Source: Candidatus Hermodarchaeum yapensis
GTDB taxonomy: Archaea > Asgardarchaeota > Hermodarchaeia > Hermodarchaeales > Hermodarchaeaceae
Direction: 5' to 3'
NCBI GenBank assembly: GCA_016840405.1
Contig: JAEOSK010000023.1
Location: 1-42,947, forward strand
Length of the DNA: 42,947 nt
Below, piece by piece: positions 33,795-42,367 of the stretch (position 1 is its first letter; every line of letters starts with the position of its first letter). The notes beneath the pieces were generated by a model. It worked only from the letters and a program-made list of their open reading frames with translations. It ran no database searches and had not been told where the DNA came from. Both the position numbers and the translations under genes were made by a program.

Positions 33795-34649
33795 GTGAGT
33801 GTTGATACGCCTCTCCGGCGATACATGACTATCATCATACAGGTTGCTGTAGCAGCCGCATATAGTGGATTTCTAGCATTTGTACTAATTTCCACCACCG
33901 ACCTACGATACATCTCCCTTGGTCTTGCTTATCCTTTCCCCCTCAACGTGATTATGGTTCTCCTCTATGCAGGAGTCGGCCTTGGAATCGTATTCGTTTT
34001 GAACCTCTTCTTTCGATTCACCAAACTCCGACCCGACAGGTTATTTATAACAATCCTTTTGTCTCCCCTCATTTTCCTAGCAACACTTCTATTTGGACAC
34101 ATGATTCTCATGTTCTTCTTTCAGGGAGTGCAAAACTTCTTCCTCTATTCAGTATTCACCTTTGCTTCACTCTACTTCTCCATGTTTGCCATCCTCTTTA
34201 TCATCATGGATGCCCTCCCCAACTGGGGAAAAATGGTCCTAGTCCTTTGGTATGGCGGAAGCATTGGCGCTTTCCTTGGCGTTGCCATTCCATCGGTGTT
34301 CCTTTTCATGCTATTCATCGCTTTAGCTGGAATCGATATCTTCACTGCACGAGCAGTACAACCAGACTGGCAAGATCGAGCCGAAGGGTTTGAGGTGTTA
34401 GGCACCATGATAGGAGGAACCTTCATGGGTGTCGGTGACATCGTATCATATGCAGCCATTATCTCGCATTCCCTTACGTACTTTGGAATTTTTGCAGCAA
34501 TTGCCTCATTGACAATGCTCTTTTTAGGAGCCTGTGTGCTGGTATGGGGCTACAAAGACCGTATCGATAAACCAATTCCCGGTCTCATAGTCGTGTTATT
34601 TGGAATCCTCCCATGGATTCCGTTCATCATACTCGAAATCCTATTCTAG
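33795..34649 (+). CDS. Presenilin/signal-peptide-peptidase-like intramembrane aspartyl protease
   Basis: A polytopic membrane protein of about 284 residues with some eight or nine helices. It has the two expected catalytic Asp motifs: ALAGIDIFTARA (Asp at about 181) and FMGVGDIVSYA, a GxGD site (Asp at about 215), in consecutive helices with a soluble acidic loop between them. A PAL-like KPIPGL is near 259-264 in the final part. This order is that of archaeal presenilin/SPP homologues. The GTG at 33795 is chosen because GAGGTG lies 6 bases ahead; the frame is open from GTG 33786. The neighbouring peptide-uptake genes suggest a role in cleaving signal peptides or membrane anchors (inference). 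Confidence 0.75.
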   Translation: MSVDTPLRRYMTIIIQVAVAAAYSGFLAFVLISTTDLRYISLGLAYPFPLNVIMVLLYAGVGLGIVFVLNLFFRFTKLRPDRLFITILLSPLIFLATLLFGHMILMFFFQGVQNFFLYSVFTFASLYFSMFAILFIIMDALPNWGKMVLVLWYGGSIGAFLGVAIPSVFLFMLFIALAGIDIFTARAVQPDWQDRAEGFEVLGTMIGGTFMGVGDIVSYAAIISHSLTYFGIFAAIASLTMLFLGACVLVWGYKDRIDKPIPGLIVVLFGILPWIPFIILEILF

Positions 34650-34821
34650 TCAGTTAAATCAGAACCGACCCGTCAAGAACGGAATCCTGACTTTTTGCGT
34701 ATTTCCTTGAACCCTCAAAAGGACCCATGGGTCAACCTTTTGTTCTTTACCAACAGCTGATGAACTATAGGAAAGGTAACCTTAATTGAATTTGGAGGCG
34801 ATTACAGGATTCTGACAACTT

Positions 34822-36060
34822 CTAATTGGAGGGAAAGTGCTGAAGCGCTTCAGCCAGGGGTGAATGGGATTTTGCATAGTTACTCAGTGTTTGCCCCTCA
34901 AGAACTGCGTCTACTGCTTGGCGCATCGCGGTTGCACCTATCTCCGTTCCTCTTGGGTGGCCATGAATGCCCCCACCTGCTTGGATAACGACATCTTTGC
35001 CAAAAATGTCAATTAATTGCGGAACATGTCGTGGATGGAGACCGCCTGAAGCCACGGGTAAGGTGGGTAAAAGCCCCTGGAGTGGTTGTGTACATTCTCG
35101 AATATTGGTTTCAACTTCCTGGCGATCTTCCGACATTTTCCCTACTGCGGTTCCAACGTGTAATTGATCTATTCCAAGTAATCGAGACACAACGGCAATA
35201 ACTGGCATTGCGATTCCATGCTCAGGCAATTTGGTGAACGCAGCATGCATCGCGCGATGTCCATGGAGGATGAGATTGAATCCCTGGTTCCGTAGTGTAG
35301 CGACTGCAGAAAACCCACAGGTCAAAATATCAATCATCGCTACACGCCCTCCATGGTCTTCAACGAATTCAGCCCGACGAAGCATCTCTTTAGTTTCAGC
35401 AGTAACGTTAATCAGATACACTTTACGATCACCGGTTTCCTCTTCAGCGCGATCTCGTTTATCGAGGGTTTCGATTACACGCTTCTCAAAGGGATTGAAC
35501 TTTTGGCTGGACAAATTCTCATCGTCTTTGACAATATCACACCCACCAACCCATGCCGAATAAGCGACTGCAGCATGATCTTTGGTTCGCAACCCTAGTT
35601 TGGGTTTAATTATCGTTCCGACCAAGGGTCGTTTGGGAACCTTCAGAACCTTTCGAATGCCGGGAATGCCAAAAGCGGGACCCGGAAAACTCTTGATGAG
35701 TTGAGGAGCCAACTGGATATCAAGTAGCCGGAGATACTTCAGATCACCAAGTCCGAAAACATTGCCCGCAATTGAACTCATGATATTTGGGAGGTTACCC
35801 GGCTCGAAGAGCTCAATAGGATAGGCAATCCGGGCAATCTGGTTGCTCAGTTCAAATACCGTTGCCGCTAGTTGTTTCATGTACGGTTTTTCAGTAGTGA
35901 GTTCGGTCCACGTTCCGATGGAGCTTTCGGCGGCTACACCTCCTGCAGCCCACTGCATACTCCTCTTAGAATCGAGAGGTTCTATCCGAAAAGTGCAGAT
36001 AGTGTCAGAAGGGGCAGGCTTGTATTTTGGATTAAAGAAGTCCTCATACTTCATTGGCAT
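34822..36060 (-). CDS. rbcL: Form III-type RuBisCO large subunit
   Basis: A 412-residue RuBisCO large-subunit homologue with a complete catalytic set, numbered here with spinach equivalents: Glu45 (E60), Thr50-Trp51 (T65-W66), Asn100 (N123), Lys152 and Lys154 (K175, K177), the carbamylation Lys178 with Asp180 and Glu181 (K201, D203, E204), His268-Arg269 (H294-R295), His301 (H327), Lys308 of loop 6 (K334), Ser338-Gly339 (S379-G380) and Gly362-Gly363. This argues for true carboxylase activity and against a form IV RuBisCO-like protein. Length and sequence fit archaeal form III, which works in AMP/nucleoside salvage. AMP phosphorylase and ribose-1,5-bisphosphate isomerase are not in the window. 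It is monocistronic. Confidence 0.92.
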   Translation of the reverse strand: MPMKYEDFFNPKYKPAPSDTICTFRIEPLDSKRSMQWAAGGVAAESSIGTWTELTTEKPYMKQLAATVFELSNQIARIAYPIELFEPGNLPNIMSSIAGNVFGLGDLKYLRLLDIQLAPQLIKSFPGPAFGIPGIRKVLKVPKRPLVGTIIKPKLGLRTKDHAAVAYSAWVGGCDIVKDDENLSSQKFNPFEKRVIETLDKRDRAEEETGDRKVYLINVTAETKEMLRRAEFVEDHGGRVAMIDILTCGFSAVATLRNQGFNLILHGHRAMHAAFTKLPEHGIAMPVIAVVSRLLGIDQLHVGTAVGKMSEDRQEVETNIRECTQPLQGLLPTLPVASGGLHPRHVPQLIDIFGKDVVIQAGGGIHGHPRGTEIGATAMRQAVDAVLEGQTLSNYAKSHSPLAEALQHFPSN

Positions 36061-36238
36061 CCCTCAAAATGTAATAGCGCCGTTTACAATGGATGACTTT
36101 TTGCGCTCTTAAAGTGTTCTCAATAGCCGATTATCGATATACCATGAATTCTAACGCTAGAATCCTTCACCATTCGAGACACCCTGTATGGTGAATCTTA
36201 AAAAAGATGAATAGAAATTCTGAACTAGGTTGAATTGA

Positions 36239-36625
36239 ATGCGTCTCGAAGCTATCGGAAAGAACATTAAGCTTTCAGTCTTTTGTGACATAGTGGAGAG
36301 ATTTTTGACTGAACAGACCTACCAGTCATCACGCCATCTAATAAAAAATGGATATTTTGTTGTCGGGCGACCCCTCTCACCCAAGGATAAACGCCCAAAT
36401 GTAGCCGTGATTGTAGAAGGGGAGCCTAATAAGTTCACAATCGAAATAATGCCCGTTAACCCGGATTCTGTGAGCGCAGGAATGAGAATCGGCGCCTTTT
36501 TCATTGGTACTGTTGCCGGCTTAGAGATTAGAAAGGCAGCGGAAAAACAGGATCAATTCATTGCGTTTGAAAAACTGTTTTGGGATTTTGTAAGGAAATC
36601 AATTGCAGAACATTCGAAGACTTAG
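36239..36625 (+). CDS. Hypothetical protein
   Basis: A 128-residue protein of unknown family. It has an N-terminal alpha/beta region (IKLSVFCDIVERFLTEQTY), a Pro/Lys-rich turn (GRPLSPKDKRPNV), beta strands (VAVIVEGEP, FTIEIMPVN), a short hydrophobic Gly-rich segment (MRIGAFFIGTVAG at 82-94) and a C-terminal amphipathic helix. It diverges from the RuBisCO gene. No functional motif seen; the 177-base gap upstream carries only AT-rich sequence. Confidence 0.55.
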   Translation: MRLEAIGKNIKLSVFCDIVERFLTEQTYQSSRHLIKNGYFVVGRPLSPKDKRPNVAVIVEGEPNKFTIEIMPVNPDSVSAGMRIGAFFIGTVAGLEIRKAAEKQDQFIAFEKLFWDFVRKSIAEHSKT

Positions 36626-36735
36626 TACCAACCTGAAATTAAAGATCGTACAAGCATACTGGTTGGGGTGGTTCGAGGAACGCTTTCGGAACTATTAATA
36701 ATAGCAATTAGCCATTCTCACAAACGTGAACAGCG

Positions 36736-37074
36736 TTGGATAAACAAAAGGCGATTTCGACTATTGTGTGGGCAATGATTGGTTTGGGAGTAATTCTTGT
36801 CATTAATCTTCTGATATTTCTCATTATGGGAATTTGGCATCCAATTTTGTTATTAATTGCCATGAGTAGTTTGACCTTTTTCGAAGCGGGAATAATCATG
36901 GTCATTGGGGGTCTTACATTAATGATAGGGGGTTTTCCATCTATTGGTAGAACAATCTATAATGAATGGAATCCAGAAAAAGCTAAGGAAACACGTGAAA
37001 TGAGCTACACGCCCCTTCTTCTTTCTGTTTTTCTATTCTTTGTTTCTATTACCACGTCACTGGTTTTCTTCTAA
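36736..37074 (+). CDS. Small three-helix membrane protein
   Basis: A 112-residue membrane protein with about three or four helices (starts at about 9, 34, 53 and 93) and a polar loop at about 70-88. The start is TTG at 36736. It converges with the second binding-protein gene. No family recognised. Confidence 0.45.
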   Translation: MDKQKAISTIVWAMIGLGVILVINLLIFLIMGIWHPILLLIAMSSLTFFEAGIIMVIGGLTLMIGGFPSIGRTIYNEWNPEKAKETREMSYTPLLLSVFLFFVSITTSLVFF

Positions 37075-37128
37075 CACGTGGGAATCAAAAACCGTCGTAG
37101 TGAGATGGCATTTCCTCTCATTCAGATG

Positions 37129-37175
37129 AAAAAAAAGGGGAGGGGGTAGGCTAAACGTTGATGAACGTCGCCTAC
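37129..37175 (-). terminator. Intrinsic-type terminator after binding-protein gene 2
   Basis: Directly after the stop codon, the minus strand folds as GTAGGC...GCCTAC (37146-37151 with 37170-37175), with an inner ACGTT/AACGT stem and a CATC loop. This is followed by a C-rich spacer and eight T residues (37129-37136). It has the same plan as the terminator at 33745-33778, including the GTAGG/CCTAC stem ends. Confidence 0.65.
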
Positions 37176-39089
37176 TTACCTTTTCCTCCAAAGATAGATT
37201 GCAATGACTGCAATCACAATGGCTGTGACAGCCACGCCAACCGCTGCGTACAAGGCAATCGGTGGTGGTGGAATAAATTCAGCAATCTCGTATCCTGCCA
37301 ACCGTAGTAGCCTTTTAGCCTCCTCTGTGTCATACCTGTAAGGTGTGATGTCATCGTTGAAGGCCGCAAGACTCGGTGGCATATACTCGTTTCCAGGTAC
37401 ACCATACCCATCGAGGATTTGATCGACGATAGCTTCTCTTGGAATCAAGTAGTTGAGAGCTTGTCGAACATACTTCGCGTACAAAGCAGCATTGTCAGGA
37501 TCAGTGATTCCGTTCGGTGTAGCTTCACCAGTTCCAAAAATGGGATGCATCATGTTCAAGCCGAAGGATTGGAAGCCAATCTCAGCATCGAACAACAGTG
37601 TACCCCAAGCAGGATCAACAGTTGATCGGAGGGGCGCAATGGCAAAGTTCGTGTCAACGAGGTCAATTTCACCAGTCTGCAAAGCTGTAATCGCCGAAGC
37701 CGCACCGTCGATGGCCCTATAGACCCATTGATCGGGCATTGCTGTAGTCATCCAACCGTTAACACCCTTGTAGTATGGGTACACGGTTGTATTGGCGATT
37801 CCAGGGTCGTTGGGTCCACCACGAATATCAGCGATGAAGGTGCGTGAGCCAAGATCCCAACCAGATTGCGGAATTCGGCACACGTAGGGTCCAAGACCCA
37901 TCGGACCATAAATAGTCATAGAATCGTTGTTAACATCATACGCAGTCCATGAAGCGCCGGTGGTGATGCCGTGAGTTCGCCATTCATCAAATGGTACGCT
38001 GTTCAATTGGGCATAGGGTAAGGGTGTGACGAGATTCAGTAGTTGCGGTGTCCAGGCATAGAGTGGTAAGCTCTCGTTGAAATGCACCCGAACCGTGTGT
38101 TCATCAAGAATGATGAAGCTCTCATTGGTCAAACCTACAGTGTAATAGTCGCCATATCGAACGGACGCTACGTCAGGTGTTACAATAGCCTTCCAGGTCA
38201 TAACGACATCGCTGGCGTTGAATAGGTGACCTGTAGGCCAGTACACATCATCACGAAGGGTAAGAGTCCAGTTATAACCGTTGTTTTCAACTACCCAATC
38301 ACTAGCTGCTAGTTGGGGAGTATAGGTGAACGTGGACATGGCATTGTTGTCCTCATAGTAGAAAAGAGAGTCGAAACAAACACCATAGGCGATGCCATCG
38401 TAGTAGGCAGTGGACATCATGTTATTGAAGTGTTTGGGATCGGTGTTCACACCGATGATAATCTCGTCAGCCCCTGGAATCCGAACCATTGGATCGCTTC
38501 CAGTAGGAAAGATTTGAGAGATATCTGGGAAGCCAACCATATCGGGATCATAAGCCCAGGTTTCATTTTCGTAGAGAAGAACTTGTAGGGCACTGATGTC
38601 ATGGGTGAGTACCTGTAATTCTTTTTGGTAGAGGATTCGTTGCGTTGCGTTGAGTTCGCTTCGAATGTTAACCAGAAGCTCTTCTACTTGAGGATCGTTG
38701 ATGAGACACCAGTTATAGATGGGGATCGAATCGTTGTCATACAGGGAGGTGGGATCAATCCAAGAGCTACCCCAATTCCACCCAATGAAAATGGAGTCCC
38801 AACCACCTTCAACGAAGGTGGCTCCAAGATCATCAGGAAGTGGAAAGAGAACTCGGTCAAGCCAGCCACCCCAGGTACCAATCGATACACGTGAATCGAT
38901 GCCGATACGTCTTAACGAATCTGAAATAACACCGGCCCATGCAATCCGGGCGGGGTTATTATCGCCGACACCGATATAGATTGTAAACAATGGAGCTTGT
39001 GCATTTACTGTTCCAATTGCAACAATCGGTGCAGCAGTAAAAAGCGAAATCGCTAGTATGGCTGTAATTTTCATTAGTTTTTTATTCAT
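37176..39089 (-). CDS. Circularly permuted family-5 solute-binding protein (importer 2)
   Basis: A 637-residue exported binding protein of the oligopeptide (SBP_bac_5) family. A signal peptide ends near VNAQA (about residue 30). Residues 34-187 match the normal extreme C-terminal part: the NPARIAWAGVISDSLRRIGI helix, GGWDSIFIGWNWG, and YQKELQVLTHDISALQVLLYENETW. Residues 208-600 then give the normal N-terminal and middle parts: ADEIIIGVNTDPKHFN, LRDDVYW, FNASDVVMTWKAI, LGPYVCRI, ALQTGEIDL and VRQALNYLIPREAIVD, ending at AKRLLRLAGY. The cut thus falls just after the AKxLLxxAGY helix, a different site from binding protein 1. A Pro-rich linker and one membrane helix (611-633) close the chain. 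It diverges from the importer 2 operon. Confidence 0.9.
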   Translation of the reverse strand: MNKKLMKITAILAISLFTAAPIVAIGTVNAQAPLFTIYIGVGDNNPARIAWAGVISDSLRRIGIDSRVSIGTWGGWLDRVLFPLPDDLGATFVEGGWDSIFIGWNWGSSWIDPTSLYDNDSIPIYNWCLINDPQVEELLVNIRSELNATQRILYQKELQVLTHDISALQVLLYENETWAYDPDMVGFPDISQIFPTGSDPMVRIPGADEIIIGVNTDPKHFNNMMSTAYYDGIAYGVCFDSLFYYEDNNAMSTFTYTPQLAASDWVVENNGYNWTLTLRDDVYWPTGHLFNASDVVMTWKAIVTPDVASVRYGDYYTVGLTNESFIILDEHTVRVHFNESLPLYAWTPQLLNLVTPLPYAQLNSVPFDEWRTHGITTGASWTAYDVNNDSMTIYGPMGLGPYVCRIPQSGWDLGSRTFIADIRGGPNDPGIANTTVYPYYKGVNGWMTTAMPDQWVYRAIDGAASAITALQTGEIDLVDTNFAIAPLRSTVDPAWGTLLFDAEIGFQSFGLNMMHPIFGTGEATPNGITDPDNAALYAKYVRQALNYLIPREAIVDQILDGYGVPGNEYMPPSLAAFNDDITPYRYDTEEAKRLLRLAGYEIAEFIPPPPIALYAAVGVAVTAIVIAVIAIYLWRKR

Positions 39090-39318
39090 TTTATTTCACA
39101 AATCGGTTTTTCCGTGCTTTAAAAGTACACGGATACCGAATTTAGTTTGCTTCCCATTAATATTCATTACCGTATATGCAATTTATCGACTTTAATAGGG
39201 CGTTTAAATATGTAGACTGTAATTACAAGGCATAATTTAGAGTATAGTTGCCTCAAACCTAAATGATAAAAAATAAAACAGAGAATGGGCTGTATCTATC
39301 CAAGGATTGGTTGCAAGG
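39090..39318. promoter_or_regulatory. Divergent promoter region between binding protein 2 and importer 2
   Basis: A 217-base AT-rich gap with no gene. Minus-strand TATA candidates are ATATTTAAA (around 39202-39212) and TTTTAAA near 39118-39124; the plus strand has AATGATAAAAAATAAAA near 39261-39278, about 40-55 bases before oppB. No strong palindrome is seen. Confidence 0.3.
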
Positions 39319-40338
39319 ATGATTGAGATTACACGGTTGGCTCGGTTTCTGATTCGACGAATTTTGTTTAGTATTCCAGTCTTTTTTGGCGTAACGATTA
39401 TTGTATGGGCTTTAATGTATGCCGCAGGTGATCCAGTCCGACTCTTGCTGGCAGGCGTACCCTATATTACACCAGAAGTTGTGGAAAACCTGCGACGCTA
39501 TTATCATTTAGATCGACCCGTTTGGGAACAATACCTATTCTGGGTGTTTAATCTAGTTCAAGGAAACCTTGGAGAATCGTTTGTCTATAATCAACCAGTA
39601 TTACAACTCGTTATACCCTGGACAATTGAAACAGTCAAGCTACAGCTTTCCGCATTAGCTCTTGCATTGTTTCTTGCGATATTCATCGGAGTGTATTCTG
39701 CAAGGCATCCATATTCAATCACAGATATGGCGGTAACAACTCTAGCCTTATTAGGTGTCTCCATGCCAATCTTTGTGTGGGGAATTTTTGGCATCCTCAT
39801 CTTCTCATCTTATGCCCATTCAGCGACTACAGCCCTATTTGGTTTTCCAATCTATTTTCCACCCGTTGGAGCTCATGCTTGGAATTATCGCACATTCCCA
39901 TTTCCATTATTCCTCGCAGATGCCATCTGGCATATGATATTACCGATGTGTGTTCTAGCAATTACCTACATGGCGTTGTATGTACGCCTTGTGAGGTCGG
40001 GAATGCGGGAAACGCTTGAACAAGACTATGTTCTCGCAGCACGAGCAAGTGGCTTAAGTGACCGAAAAGTCGTGTACAAACATGCCCTGAGGAATGCACT
40101 CATCCCACTCATAACCTATGTAGGATTAGCAATCGCTACATCCTTTGCTGGTGCGCCTATTACAGAAACGGTGTTTACTTGGCCGGGGATGGGATACTAT
40201 TACGTCCAAGCATTGTATAGCCTTGACTTTCCCCTCATTATGGCAGTAATATCCATTCTGACGATTCTGATATTAGCTGCTAATATCATTGTCGATATGA
40301 CCTACGGGTTTATTGATCCAAGGATAACTGTGGAGTAA
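39319..40338 (+). CDS. OppB-type permease (importer 2)
   Basis: A 339-residue permease with six helices. It has the first-helix pattern FLIRRILFSIPVFFGVTII, the extracellular GDPVRLLLAGVPYITPEVVENLR, the EAA loop ARASGLSDRKVVYKHALRNAL, and APITETVFTWPGMGYYYVQAL. The ATG at 39319 is used; the frame is open from TTG at 39307. It is the first gene of a B-C-D-F operon and is about 8 bases from oppC. Confidence 0.92.
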   Translation: MIEITRLARFLIRRILFSIPVFFGVTIIVWALMYAAGDPVRLLLAGVPYITPEVVENLRRYYHLDRPVWEQYLFWVFNLVQGNLGESFVYNQPVLQLVIPWTIETVKLQLSALALALFLAIFIGVYSARHPYSITDMAVTTLALLGVSMPIFVWGIFGILIFSSYAHSATTALFGFPIYFPPVGAHAWNYRTFPFPLFLADAIWHMILPMCVLAITYMALYVRLVRSGMRETLEQDYVLAARASGLSDRKVVYKHALRNALIPLITYVGLAIATSFAGAPITETVFTWPGMGYYYVQALYSLDFPLIMAVISILTILILAANIIVDMTYGFIDPRITVE

Positions 40339-40345
40339 GATATCA

Positions 40346-41332
40346 ATGGAAGACGCTGAATATATTCGCGAATTAGAAACACGCGAGAGAGAAGCTGAAA
40401 AGAGACGAGAACGAATCGAAGAAGAAGTTGAAACACGGGGAGCCAGTCAGTGGCAACTAGTGTGGCGCCGATTCAGGAAAAACAAACCGGCACTTGTTGG
40501 TGCCGGAATCCTCATAATAATTTTATTTATGGCAGTTAGTGCACCATTCCTCACTTACATAGGAATCTTGGCTGATCCAAATAGTACCCAGTTCCTAATT
40601 GACCCTCCGGAACTTGGTGGTGGGGCAAGAGCACTACCCTCAATATTTCATCTATTGGGAACGGATAAATTGGGACGCGATGTTCTCAGTAGGATCTTTT
40701 GGGGAGCCCAAACAGCTCTTATTGTTGGAATAGTTGCCATGATCATATCAACACTCATAGCCTTTACAATTGGCGGATTAGCAGGCTATTTTGGAGGACG
40801 AGTCGATGCTGGTTTGATGGTGGTAACTGATGTCTTTCTCGTAATGCCTGTTTTCCTAATTATGCTACTGATGATTAAAATATTGACAGTCGTCGTGGTT
40901 TCTGGATTTGGCCTTTGGGTTGTAATAGGCGTACTTGGGATATTTGGCTGGCCGCAGATGGCACGAATGATACGCGCTGAATTCTTCAGACTCAAAACTC
41001 TAGATTACGTCGAAGCAGCCCGTGAACTCGGTGCTTCTAATCCACGAATCATGATTCGTCACATCCTCCCTAACGCCTTGGGACCCATCATCGTTGTGTT
41101 CACATTGGGCATAGCCTATAATATCCTCGCTGAAGCCGGATTGAGTTTCCTTGGCTTTGGTGACGCCTCAACTGTTTCGTGGGGCTGGATGATAAACATG
41201 GAATTAGAGATTGTATCAGTCCACCCCTTGCTCGTATTATTCCCAGCAATTTCAATTTTTTTCACAGTGCTCGCGTTCAACCTCATGGGTGATGGACTCG
41301 CCGACGCTTTAGATCCACGATTATGGAGATAG
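40346..41332 (+). CDS. OppC-type permease (importer 2)
   Basis: A 328-residue permease of normal size. Residues 1-40 are a charged, helical cytoplasmic extension rich in Glu and Arg (RELETREREAEKRRERIEEE). The first helix (about 51-68) is followed by the family motif LLGTDKLGRDVLSRIFWGAQTAL, intact here in contrast to importer 1. The EAA loop is ARELGASNPRIMIRHILPNAL. There is no inserted domain. It ends 12 bases before oppD. Confidence 0.93.
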   Translation: MEDAEYIRELETREREAEKRRERIEEEVETRGASQWQLVWRRFRKNKPALVGAGILIIILFMAVSAPFLTYIGILADPNSTQFLIDPPELGGGARALPSIFHLLGTDKLGRDVLSRIFWGAQTALIVGIVAMIISTLIAFTIGGLAGYFGGRVDAGLMVVTDVFLVMPVFLIMLLMIKILTVVVVSGFGLWVVIGVLGIFGWPQMARMIRAEFFRLKTLDYVEAARELGASNPRIMIRHILPNALGPIIVVFTLGIAYNILAEAGLSFLGFGDASTVSWGWMINMELEIVSVHPLLVLFPAISIFFTVLAFNLMGDGLADALDPRLWR

Positions 41333-41344
41333 GAGAAGGAACAC

Positions 41345-42367
41345 ATGGCAAATATAATGGAAATTGAAAATCTGAAGACCTACTTCTATACTGAAGCGGG
41401 GGTCGTAAAAGCGCTTGATGGCATCTCCTTTAACATTGAAGAGGACGTTACTCATGGACTTGTAGGAGAATCGGGATCAGGTAAAACTGTAACAGCCCTT
41501 TCAGTTCTTGGCATTGTCCCGAATCCAGGAAGGATCGTTGATGGTCGTGTCATATTCGAAGGCGAGAACCTCTTGGAAAAAAGCGACAAGGAAATGCAGA
41601 AACTACGAGGAGATAAAATCGCGATATCCTTTCAAGACCCTAGTACATCACTAAACCCAGTATTCACAGTAGGGAGTCAAATAGCAGAGGTTATTATGCG
41701 ACATCAAGATGTAACAAAAGAAGAAGCAAAGCAAGCTGTTATAGAAATAATGGAAGCCGTAAGAATACCTGAAGCAGAACAGCGATATTACGAGTATCCA
41801 CACCAATTCAGTACAGGGATGCGCCAGCGAATGGCTATTGCTAGATCCCTCTCTGCCCGTCCAGACATTCTCTTTGCTGATGAACCAACAACAGCGCTAG
41901 ATGTGACGATAGAAGCACAGGTCCTCAACCTCATGCAGGAGCTCCAAGATAAATTTGGTATGGATTTAGTTATGATTACTCATGATATGGGAGTCATTGC
42001 TGAGATGTGCAAGCGTGTCACGGTCCTTTATGCGGGTCGTGTCTGTGAAACAGCCAATGTAGATTCAGTTTTCCATGAACCTAAACACCCGTATACTCAG
42101 GCATTGTTGACATCAGTACCCTCAGTTCTTGGGAAAATCAAGAGATTATCAGTAATTCCAGGCACGATTCCTGACCTAATTCATCCACCATCGGGTTGTC
42201 GATTTCATCCTCGCTGTGCATTTGCAAAAGATGTTTGCAAGAAGGAAATGCCAGATGCGGTGGAAGTTGCTAAGGGACATGAGAGTGCATGTGTTCGAAT
42301 CGATGAAATCAACGATGAACTTCAAGCCCGATTGAAAAAAGCCCGGGAGGAACAGGCAAGTGACTAA
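41345..42367 (+). CDS. Oligopeptide ABC transporter ATP-binding protein (importer 2, OppD type)
   Basis: A 340-residue ATPase. Walker A is GESGSGKTVTAL, Walker B is ILFADEPTTALD, and ITHDMGVIAE holds the switch His. The signature reads FSTGMRQRMAIARSL, with Thr in place of the first Gly of SGG, a mild deviation. The Cys cluster GCRFHPRCAFAKDVC and a late Cys are in the C-terminal extension. A GGAGAAGGA ribosome-binding site precedes the ATG. Its stop region overlaps the start of oppF. Confidence 0.93.
   Translation: MANIMEIENLKTYFYTEAGVVKALDGISFNIEEDVTHGLVGESGSGKTVTALSVLGIVPNPGRIVDGRVIFEGENLLEKSDKEMQKLRGDKIAISFQDPSTSLNPVFTVGSQIAEVIMRHQDVTKEEAKQAVIEIMEAVRIPEAEQRYYEYPHQFSTGMRQRMAIARSLSARPDILFADEPTTALDVTIEAQVLNLMQELQDKFGMDLVMITHDMGVIAEMCKRVTVLYAGRVCETANVDSVFHEPKHPYTQALLTSVPSVLGKIKRLSVIPGTIPDLIHPPSGCRFHPRCAFAKDVCKKEMPDAVEVAKGHESACVRIDEINDELQARLKKAREEQASD

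Noticed and set aside
34650..34821. Structured RNA in the gap before RuBisCO's 3' end
   Set aside because: There are some GGACC/GGTCC-like matches, but no stable conserved hairpin or known riboswitch pattern could be made out.
36061..36238. Hidden small gene in the RuBisCO upstream gap
   Set aside because: Only short open frames without starts or ribosome-binding sites; reads as a divergent promoter region.
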